From NCBI RefSeq assembly GCF_009363435.1, contig NZ_CP045354.1:3004501-3068500 (forward strand): a stretch of DNA of 64,000 nt, read 5' to 3'. The notes beneath the pieces were generated by a model. That model searched no databases. It was not told where the DNA came from and was given only the letters and a program-made list of their open reading frames with translations. How positions within the stretch are numbered: the stretch's first letter is position 1; every line of letters begins with the position of its first letter. Below, piece by piece: positions 1 through 7,165 of this stretch. The stretch comes from Labrenzia sp. THAF82. GTDB lineage: Bacteria; Pseudomonadota; Alphaproteobacteria; Rhizobiales; Stappiaceae. Position numbers and translations under genes: made by a program.

Positions 1-1
1 T

Positions 2-1288
2 CTGATCGGATTTTTTGCTGCAGCCCTTTACTGTCATGCGCTGCTCTACAAACTTCGTCCCGGCGCAAATCATCTGACCGAATTCTACCTTTGGATTTCT
101 TGCGGAGGTGTCCTCGGCGGGCTGTTCTCGGGGCTGATCGCGCCTCAAATATTCGGTTGGGTGGCTGAGTATCCGCTTTTGTGGTTCTTGACCGTTCTTG
201 TGGTCTTGCTTCAAGGCCAGAGTTTTCGAGCAAGGACCATTCTCACCATCTCATCGGGAGTGGTTCTGGCATTTGGCATTTATCAGCTGGGTGCTCTTGA
301 ATTGAGCTCAGGGTTAAATGACGTCGCCTCACGGGGCTATTTGCTCTTGTTTCTCTTGGTGTCTGTAGCTGTCTTGCAGATGAAGGCGCGGCTCGCGGCA
401 GTTCCAGTGCTTTTTGCGGCAGCTGCAGTGACTGCACTCCAATTTGGGACGTACGATGAATTGGTATCCCATCGCTCATTTTTCGGTATCACGAAGGTAA
501 GACACTCAGATGATGGTGCACACAGGATCATGGTTCACGGCACAACCGTTCACGGCGCAATGCGCGTTGAAGACACGGACGACGCCGGGCCGGAAGCACT
601 GACTTACTATCACGAGACAGGAGAGATGGCTGCCGCTCTTAAATCCATCCAGAATAGAATGGGCGGGCACATCAACGAGGGAGCAATCATCGGGCTGGGA
701 ACAGGCAGTTTTCTTTGTCACCGACGGCCTGAAGAAAAGTGGGCAGTCTTTGAGATCGACCCATCGGTTATAAAGGTTGCATCAGATCCACGATATTTCC
801 AGTTTGTGTCCGACTGCGCACCTGATACGCGGATGGTGCTCGGAGACGCCCGGCAGACGCTGGCGCGCGAACCCAATGGGCGTTTCGACTATGTCCTGAT
901 CGACGCATTTTCCTCAAACGCCATCCCGATGCATTTGCTGACACGGGAGGCGCTCCAGCTCTATTTTTCCAAGATTTCCGAGGATGGCCTGCTGGTCATG
1001 CATATCGAGAACCGCAAGATCGAACTGGCGAGCGTTGTCGCCGCCATTGCGGAGATAGAAGGCTGGTCTCTTCGCGTCGCGAAATTCAAGAACAATGACC
1101 GCTTGGCAACCAAGGATCACGTTTATCCGACACATGTCGCAGTTCTGGCCAGGGCACCTGAAGCGCTGGGAGATCTGGCCGCCGATCCAGATTGGAAGTC
1201 CGTATCTTCAGGAGACACAAGCGCCTGGACAGATGATTATTCCAACATCTTGAGCGCACTCTTCCGAAAGTATTGGAACACCAGTTAG
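2..1288 (+). CDS. Membrane-anchored spermidine-synthase-like protein, 5' end cut
   Basis: The frame is open from the window edge (428 residues visible), so the true start lies upstream. The N-terminal half is a run of hydrophobic helices, and the text around residues 25-50 (LTEFYLWISCGGVLGGL) is typical of the membrane part of fused MFS/spermidine-synthase-like proteins. The C-terminal half is a Rossmann methyltransferase-like fold with a glycine-rich loop (GLGTGSF), an acidic ribose-contacting strand (FEIDPSVIKVA), VLGDAR, and a YVLIDAFSS motif where true aminopropyltransferases keep an active-site aspartate. Polyamine synthesis is known for soluble relatives. For the membrane-fused group the substrate is not settled, so no reaction is assigned. 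It converges with ackA across a 64-base gap. Confidence 0.8.
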   Translation: MIGFFAAALYCHALLYKLRPGANHLTEFYLWISCGGVLGGLFSGLIAPQIFGWVAEYPLLWFLTVLVVLLQGQSFRARTILTISSGVVLAFGIYQLGALELSSGLNDVASRGYLLLFLLVSVAVLQMKARLAAVPVLFAAAAVTALQFGTYDELVSHRSFFGITKVRHSDDGAHRIMVHGTTVHGAMRVEDTDDAGPEALTYYHETGEMAAALKSIQNRMGGHINEGAIIGLGTGSFLCHRRPEEKWAVFEIDPSVIKVASDPRYFQFVSDCAPDTRMVLGDARQTLAREPNGRFDYVLIDAFSSNAIPMHLLTREALQLYFSKISEDGLLVMHIENRKIELASVVAAIAEIEGWSLRVAKFKNNDRLATKDHVYPTHVAVLARAPEALGDLAADPDWKSVSSGDTSAWTDDYSNILSALFRKYWNTS

Positions 1289-1352
1289 CAAAACTGTTCT
1301 GCTCAGCCCGCCGCGCAATTGCGTCCTTGGATTGCCATCTGTTTGGCAAAGG

Positions 1353-2492
1353 CTATGTGGCGGACATGATCTTCTGAGCGTGGTGGGCAATCATACGTTC
1401 TTCTTCGGCCTCGACGATCCACGCCGCAACTTTGGAACCATCTCTGTGCAGTTTGGCAGAGCCTTGAAGATTGGCAGCTTCATCGAGCTGAACGCCGAGC
1501 CATGACAGTTTTTCAAGGATGTTTGCGCGGACTTTTGCGTCATTCTCACCGATCCCACCGGTGAATGCGATGCCGTCAAGGCCGCCCATCGCTGCGATCA
1601 TCGAGCCAGCATGGCGGACAGCCCAGTAACAGAAATGCTCCACGGCGAATTGCGCACGCTCAGTACCCAGCGACTGCAGTTTGCGCATATCACTAGATCC
1701 GGAAAGACCTAAAAGGCCGCTTTCCTTGTTCAGGATTTGTGTTGTCCTCTCGACGCCAAGATCTGAAGCCATGGCCAGAACCAGATTCGCATCAATCGAC
1801 CCTGTTCTCGTACCCATGGTCAGTCCTTCAAGGGGGGAATAACCCATGGTGGTAGCAACGGATTTCCCGTCCTTAATCGCGCAAAGGCTTGCACCATTGC
1901 CGAGGTGAAGAGCGAGCAGTCTTTTTGGCAACGGTTGCCCTGAAATCTCCGGAAGGCACAGCGACAGGCTTTCATAAGACGTGCCGTGAAAGCCAAATCG
2001 ACGCTGTCCTTTTTCGTCCTCACTATCAGGCAGGGCGTAACGCAACGCAACTTCAGGGTTGGTGGCGTGAAAGGCGGTGTCGAAGCTGACGCATTGAGGC
2101 AGGTCGGGCGCAAGCTCTGCAACCGCGTGTATTGCTGCCAGGTTGTGCGGATTGTGCAGCGGTGCGAGAGGAATACAGCGCTCGATTTCCGCAAGAACCT
2201 CATCGGAAACCCGTTGCGATTCTTTAAGGTTACGACCGCCATGAACCACTCTGTGCGCTGCCGCCGTAAGGCCAGCAAAGTCAATTCCGTGCCTTTTCAG
2301 GGCACGGAATATTTCATCGAGTGCCGTGACGTGGTCCGGCAAGGAGATCTTGTCCTGCTGATCGCCAATGCTCAGCGCCGAAGCACCGCCGATTTCGACC
2401 GCGCTGCCGCGGAGCTTCTTTGTGAAATCAGCTCCGAACAGCACAAACTTGATCGAGGACGATCCGGAATTCAGGACGAGGATATCACCCAT
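1353..2492 (-). CDS. ackA: Acetate kinase
   Basis: The product interconverts acetyl phosphate + ADP and acetate + ATP. At 379 residues it is slightly shorter than the usual ~400. Family marks are present in order: the N-terminal phosphate-binding VLNSGSSSIKF, HRVVHGG, the catalytic-aspartate segment FDTAFHAT, RRFGFHGTSY, LGNGASLCAIKDGKS, and the MGTRTGSID loop. The start is ATG, 19 bases after the xsc stop, so the two genes are almost certainly cotranscribed. In this place many alphaproteobacteria carry phosphotransacetylase (pta), which turns Xsc-derived acetyl phosphate into acetyl-CoA. Here the linked enzyme would instead conserve the bond as ATP and release acetate. An AMP-forming or other acetyl-CoA route must lie elsewhere if taurine carbon is assimilated (inference). 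Confidence 0.95.
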   Translation of the reverse strand: MGDILVLNSGSSSIKFVLFGADFTKKLRGSAVEIGGASALSIGDQQDKISLPDHVTALDEIFRALKRHGIDFAGLTAAAHRVVHGGRNLKESQRVSDEVLAEIERCIPLAPLHNPHNLAAIHAVAELAPDLPQCVSFDTAFHATNPEVALRYALPDSEDEKGQRRFGFHGTSYESLSLCLPEISGQPLPKRLLALHLGNGASLCAIKDGKSVATTMGYSPLEGLTMGTRTGSIDANLVLAMASDLGVERTTQILNKESGLLGLSGSSDMRKLQSLGTERAQFAVEHFCYWAVRHAGSMIAAMGGLDGIAFTGGIGENDAKVRANILEKLSWLGVQLDEAANLQGSAKLHRDGSKVAAWIVEAEEERMIAHHAQKIMSAT

Positions 2493-2511
2493 TTTCTTTG
2501 CGTTTCTCCGG

Positions 2512-4290
2512 TCAGCTAACCTTCTGCGGCCGCATGTCAGAGGCCGATATGCCCGCGACTTCGACTGGTTTCTTCATTGCGTCGCGCCGGAAAGGTTCTC
2601 CAAGCTCCTGATTGATCAGAACCTCAATCAAGGTGGTTTTGCCATCGTTCATCTGACGATCGATAGCACTGTCCAGAAGCTCTCTTACTTCATCCATGCT
2701 GCGCGCCTGAACGCCTTCAAGACCGCAGGCTTTTGCGATAGCGGCATAGCTGACGTCTTCATCGAGTTCCGTTCCGATAAAATTGTCGTCGTACCAGAGT
2801 GTCGAGTTGCGCTTTTCAGCGCCCCACTGGTAGTTGCGGAAGACGACCATGGTGATCGCCGGCCATTCTTTACGACCGATAGCTGTCAACTCCGTCACGG
2901 CAATACCAAAGGCACCATCGCCGGCAAAACCGACGACCGGCGTGTCGGGGCAACCGATTTTTGCACCGATGATTGCCGGCAATCCGTAACCGCAAGGTCC
3001 GAACAGGCCAGGTGCGAGATATTTCCGGCCCTGCTCAAAGCTTGGATAGGCATTGCCAATCGCGCAGTTGTTGCCTATATCCGAGCTGATGATCGCTTCC
3101 TTCGGAAGAGCGGCTTGAATAGCACGCCAGGCCTTGCGCGGGCTCAGCCAATCTGGCTTTGCAGCGCGGGCACGCTGGTTCCAGGACGTGCCTTCATCGT
3201 CGTCTTCATGATCCATGGACGAAAGCTGCTGTGCCCAACGGGATTTGGTTTGCGAGATCGTATGAACACGATCGTCCCGGCCGTTGTTTCCGGCGTTCGG
3301 TGACAGTTTGTCCAGGATTGCATCGGCAACTTTCCTTGCATCGCCAACAATGCCGACCGATACGGTTTTGGTCAGGCCGATCCGGTTTGGATTGATGTCG
3401 ACCTGGATGATCTTGGCGTCTTTCGGCCAATAGTCCATGCCGTATCCGGGCAGAGTCGAGAACGGGTTCAAGCGAGTACCAAGCGCAAGGACGACGTCCG
3501 CCTTGGCGATAAGCTCCATGCCTGCCTTGGAGCCATTGTAGCCGAGAGGGCCCGCAAACAGGCGGTGCGAACCTGGGAACGCATCATTGTGCTGATAGCC
3601 GCAGCACACTGCCGCGTCGAGCTTTTCGGCCAGTGCCATGGACGCTGGAATTGCGCCTGCAAGAACAACGCCTGCACCGTTCAGTATCACGGGAAATTTG
3701 GCGGTGCTCAAAAGGTCGGCTGCCTGGGAAATTGCGTCTTCGCCGCCGCCTGGGCGTTCGAAATCGACAATGGCGGGCACCTGGGCATCAATGACCTGGG
3801 TCCAGAAATCGCGCGGGATGTTGATCTGTGCCGGTGCACTGGCACGCTTGGCCTGCATGATCACGCGGTTCAGTACTTCCATCATGCGTGACGGGTCACG
3901 AACTTCTTCCTGATAGGCCACCATGTCCTTGAAGAGCGCCATTTGCTCTACTTCCTGGAACCCACCTTGACCCAGCGTCTTGTTGGCTGCCTGGGGGGTG
4001 ACCAGAAGCAGAGGTGTGTGGTTCCAGTAAGCCGTTTTGACGGCGGTCACGAAGTTCGTAATCCCGGGCCCATTTTGCGCAATCATCATGCTGACTTTGC
4101 CGGTTGCCCGGGTGTAGCCGTCGGCCATCATCCCGCCCGAGCCCTCATGGGCACAATCCCAGAACTTGATGCCTGCCTTTGGAAACAGATCGGAAATCGG
4201 CATGAAAGCTGAGCCGATAATTCCGAACGCATGCTCGATTCCGTGCGCTTGAAGCACCTTCACGAATGCTTCTTCGGTGGTCATTTTCAA
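2512..4290 (-). CDS. xsc: Sulfoacetaldehyde acetyltransferase
   Basis: This thiamine-diphosphate enzyme converts sulfoacetaldehyde + phosphate to acetyl phosphate + sulfite, the desulfonation step of taurine breakdown. The 592 residues match the family length. The N-terminal pyrimidine-binding domain contains HAFGIIGSAFMPISDLFP and the catalytic-glutamate region CAHEGSGGMMADGYTRATG. The C-terminal ThDP/Mg domain is marked by GFAGDGAFG followed by the NYQWGA region. The start is TTG at 4290: a GGAG lies 8 bases upstream and the protein then begins MKMTTEEAFVK, the N-terminus known for Xsc. The in-frame ATG two codons later would be poorly spaced from the SD. It is followed 19 bases on by ackA. 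A 317-base leader upstream holds a probable own promoter and a TauR-like half-site. No sulfite oxidase or exporter gene is visible nearby. Confidence 0.97.
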   Translation of the reverse strand: MKMTTEEAFVKVLQAHGIEHAFGIIGSAFMPISDLFPKAGIKFWDCAHEGSGGMMADGYTRATGKVSMMIAQNGPGITNFVTAVKTAYWNHTPLLLVTPQAANKTLGQGGFQEVEQMALFKDMVAYQEEVRDPSRMMEVLNRVIMQAKRASAPAQINIPRDFWTQVIDAQVPAIVDFERPGGGEDAISQAADLLSTAKFPVILNGAGVVLAGAIPASMALAEKLDAAVCCGYQHNDAFPGSHRLFAGPLGYNGSKAGMELIAKADVVLALGTRLNPFSTLPGYGMDYWPKDAKIIQVDINPNRIGLTKTVSVGIVGDARKVADAILDKLSPNAGNNGRDDRVHTISQTKSRWAQQLSSMDHEDDDEGTSWNQRARAAKPDWLSPRKAWRAIQAALPKEAIISSDIGNNCAIGNAYPSFEQGRKYLAPGLFGPCGYGLPAIIGAKIGCPDTPVVGFAGDGAFGIAVTELTAIGRKEWPAITMVVFRNYQWGAEKRNSTLWYDDNFIGTELDEDVSYAAIAKACGLEGVQARSMDEVRELLDSAIDRQMNDGKTTLIEVLINQELGEPFRRDAMKKPVEVAGISASDMRPQKVS

Positions 4291-4607
4291 GACGAATACT
4301 CCAGTGAAATCAGAAAGACCGATGCCGTCATTACGGCGTTTCGGAGAGGATTTAACTCGACTTCCTGATGCCCTCTTAGGGCCAGTTTGGCGGACTTCAT
4401 ATAGCCAATAGGATGTTTCACAAGCGTTTGAAACCCCATTGGCTGGAGGTTTCTTGCAAGCGGGTCGTTCCGATCAGGCACAGACTGGGGATTTAACGCT
4501 GTCCGTTGCCGGAAACCTCTTCATCTGCCCCGTCTTTTCACTTGCATCAGTGCCAATGTTTTGACCTATAACGCACTTGAAGAGACGGAACAGATTGCTG
4601 AATTGCG
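4291..4607 (-). promoter_or_regulatory. xsc upstream region with a TauR-like half-site
   Basis: These 317 bases lack a credible gene. At 4376-4385 the plus strand reads TTAGGGCCAG, one mismatch from the complement (TTAGGTCCAG) of the CTGGACCTAA repeats found beside tauR. It lies 86 bases before the xsc start and has the orientation of the sites before tpa. A partner copy about two helical turns away is at best weak (TTAACTCGAC at 4352-4361). No clear sigma-70 hexamers were identified. Confidence 0.45.
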
Positions 4608-7049
4608 TCAGACTTTAACGCGCTCGGATTTCGGGTCGTAAAAAGGTTTCAGTGATGCTTCTGCTTCACAGCGCACGCCAGCGACCTCGATTTCAAAAGA
4701 CGAGCTGAGAAGCTGATCGGGGCTTTCGCCCGGGCATGGCACGTAGCCAAGCCCCATGGCACTACCGAGGGTATGGCCATAGTTCCCGCTGCTCAGGAAA
4801 CCAACAACTTCTCCGTTTCGCAATATCGGTTCAGCGTGATAGAGCAGGGGCTCTGGGTCTTTCAGGCGGAACTGCACGAGCCGCCGTTGCAACCCTTCCT
4901 CGCGTTTGCGCAAAACAGCTTCACGACCGATAAAGTCGGGTTTGTCCCGTTTGACCGCAAAACCCAAACCAGCTTCCAGAATGTGATTTTCACAGGTGAT
5001 GTCGTGGCCGAAGTGGCGGAAGCCCTTTTCGATCCGGCAGGAATCCATCATGTGAAGCCCACACAGTTTCGCGCCAAGTTCCTGGCCGGCTTCTTGAAGC
5101 GTTTCAAAGACATGTGCCGCCATGTCGGAGGAAACATAAAGCTCCCATCCCAGCTCACCGACATAAGTGACCCGGTGGGCCCTCGCCAAACCCATGCCGA
5201 TCTCTATGTCCTGTGCGGTGCCGAACGGATTGGTTGCGTTCGAGAAGTCGTTCGGCGAGACAGCTTCCAGCAATTTCCGGGAGTTTGGCCCCATCACGGC
5301 CAGAACAGCCTCGCCCGATGTGACATCGGTGATAACCACGCGGTAGTCGCCAACATGGCGGCGTAACCAGGTCTCGTCGGCCAGTCGCGTGGCCGCTGGT
5401 GTGACCACGAGATAGACGGTTTCGGAAAGACGCGTGACCGTCACATCCGCTTCAATGCCGCCTTGCTTGTTGAGCAATTGCGTATAAACGATTTTGCCAA
5501 CCGGTACCGAATAGTCACCACCGGCGACATAGTTCAGGAATGTTTCGGCGTCCGGGCCTTCAATGCGAATTTTGCCGAAGGACGACATGTCGTAGACGCC
5601 GACATTTTCCCGGATCGCCATGTGTTCGCGTTTGGAGTTTTCAAACCAGTTCTGGCGTTTCCAGGTGTATCGGTATTCTCGTTCCTGACCTTCATCGGCG
5701 AACCAATTGGCGCGTTCCCACCCTGCGAACTCGCCGAAAACAGCACCCGATGCCTTGAGGTGCTCATGCAAAGGGGACCGCCTGATGCCGCGAGCGGTGG
5801 CTTTCTGCCGGTAAGGGAAGTGGTCCGCATAGAGTAGGCCAAGTGTTTCCTTCGACCGTTCATAAAGATATGTGCGGTTTCCCTGAAAGGGCTGCATGCG
5901 TGAAATGTCGACATCGCCGAGGTCGAAGGGCTTTTCGCCCGTGTTCATCCATTCCGCCAGCGCCATTCCAGCGCCGCCAGCGGACTGAATTCCGATCGAA
6001 TTGAAACCTGCCGCAACCCAAACGTTGTCCATCTCCGGCGCCAGGCCAAGGTGGTATGCATCGTCCGGTGTGAAGCTTTCCGGGCCATTGAAGAAGGTAT
6101 GAATGCCAACTTCAGCCAAAATCGGCAACCGGTTCACAGCAGCCTCTAGGATCGGCTCGAAGTGGTCGAAGTCTTCCGGCAGCTGGTCGAACTCGAAGTC
6201 TTCGGGAATGCCGTTCATGGCCCAGGGCTTGGCATTGGGCTCAAAAGCGCCAAGGAGGATTTTTCCCGCATCTTCCTTGTAATAGGCGCATTCGTCCGGA
6301 ACCCGAAGGACAGGCATATGAGGGAGCCCGGAAACGTTGTCGGTGACGATATAGAAGTGTTCACAAGCATGAAGCGGAACGTTCACACCGGCCATGCGTC
6401 CCAGTTCATGGCCCCACATGCCGCCACAATTGACCACGTGATCGCATTCAATGACACCGGTGCCGTCTGTTGATTGCCACTCGACACCCGTCACTCTTCG
6501 TCCGGCTTTCTGCAGGCCGGTCACCTTGACCCGTTCCATGACCTTGGCACCACCCATTCTGGCACCCTTGGCCAGCGCGAGTGCGATATTGGCCGGATCG
6601 CCCTGACCATCAAGAGGCAGATAAACACCGGCCACCACGCCGTCGGTGTTCAGATACTCGTATCTGGATTTGACTTCAGAGGGGGATATTTCCTCCACTT
6701 CCACGCCAAAGGCCCGCGCCATGGACGCTTGCCGGTAGATCTCTTCCTTGCGTTCCTCGGTGAGCGCGACCGTGATCGACCCGCAGCGCCGGAACCCGGT
6801 AGCAACCTCCGTTTCGGCCTCCAGCTTTCCATAGAGTTCCTGGCTGTATTTGGCGAGCCGGGTCATGTTTTCTGTCGCCCGCAACTGCGCGATCAGGCCG
6901 GCCGCATGCCAGGTCGTGCCTGATGTCAGCTGCTTGCGTTCCAACAGAACGACATCGGTCCAGCCTTGTTTGACAAGATGGTAGGCGACGGAACATCCGA
7001 TGACGCCACCGCCGATAATGACGACGCGAGCCTTTGATGGAGGTGTCAC
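4608..7049 (-). CDS. FAD-dependent oxidoreductase fused to GcvT domain (dimethylglycine/sarcosine dehydrogenase family), copy A
   Basis: This 813-residue flavoprotein is built as an N-terminal DAO-type FAD domain (VVIIGGGVIG at residues 9-18), a FAO central region (GWERANWF), and a C-terminal GcvT/aminomethyltransferase folate domain (VTYVGELGWELYVSS; CRIEKGFRHFGHDI). His48 in TSGTTWHAAG aligns with the histidine that covalently holds FAD in dimethylglycine dehydrogenase/oxidase. Such enzymes oxidise an N-methyl group and can pass the one-carbon unit to tetrahydrofolate. The start is GTG at 7049, preceded by GGAAAGAG. It lies between a paralogue of identical length and xsc, inside a taurine cluster, so N-methylated taurine is a plausible substrate (inference). 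Sarcosine, dimethylglycine or other N-methyl compounds cannot be excluded. Confidence 0.85.
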   Translation of the reverse strand: MTPPSKARVVIIGGGVIGCSVAYHLVKQGWTDVVLLERKQLTSGTTWHAAGLIAQLRATENMTRLAKYSQELYGKLEAETEVATGFRRCGSITVALTEERKEEIYRQASMARAFGVEVEEISPSEVKSRYEYLNTDGVVAGVYLPLDGQGDPANIALALAKGARMGGAKVMERVKVTGLQKAGRRVTGVEWQSTDGTGVIECDHVVNCGGMWGHELGRMAGVNVPLHACEHFYIVTDNVSGLPHMPVLRVPDECAYYKEDAGKILLGAFEPNAKPWAMNGIPEDFEFDQLPEDFDHFEPILEAAVNRLPILAEVGIHTFFNGPESFTPDDAYHLGLAPEMDNVWVAAGFNSIGIQSAGGAGMALAEWMNTGEKPFDLGDVDISRMQPFQGNRTYLYERSKETLGLLYADHFPYRQKATARGIRRSPLHEHLKASGAVFGEFAGWERANWFADEGQEREYRYTWKRQNWFENSKREHMAIRENVGVYDMSSFGKIRIEGPDAETFLNYVAGGDYSVPVGKIVYTQLLNKQGGIEADVTVTRLSETVYLVVTPAATRLADETWLRRHVGDYRVVITDVTSGEAVLAVMGPNSRKLLEAVSPNDFSNATNPFGTAQDIEIGMGLARAHRVTYVGELGWELYVSSDMAAHVFETLQEAGQELGAKLCGLHMMDSCRIEKGFRHFGHDITCENHILEAGLGFAVKRDKPDFIGREAVLRKREEGLQRRLVQFRLKDPEPLLYHAEPILRNGEVVGFLSSGNYGHTLGSAMGLGYVPCPGESPDQLLSSSFEIEVAGVRCEAEASLKPFYDPKSERVKV

Positions 7050-7139
7050 GATGAGCTCTTTCCGATTTCAAGACCTGAGGAGATGTCTCCGTCAGACCGA
7101 GTGTTGATGGCTATGTCCAAAGGACGAATTTGAAATTGA

Positions 7140-7165
7140 AAACCAAGGGCTTGTCCTCAAGCCCT
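7140..7165 (-). terminator. Possible terminator/attenuator between the two FAD-GcvT genes
   Basis: AGGGCTTG (7146-7153), loop TCCT, CAAGCCCT (7158-7165) is a perfect 8-bp stem that overlaps the stop codon of the upstream gene. Reading on the minus strand it is followed by a T-rich TGGTTTTC. It could reduce read-through into copy A, or protect the upstream message. Confidence 0.4.

Noticed and set aside
1332..1349. TTGCCA...TGGCAA dyad downstream of ackA
   Set aside because: Only six pairs and no T tract; too weak to call as the xsc-ackA terminator.
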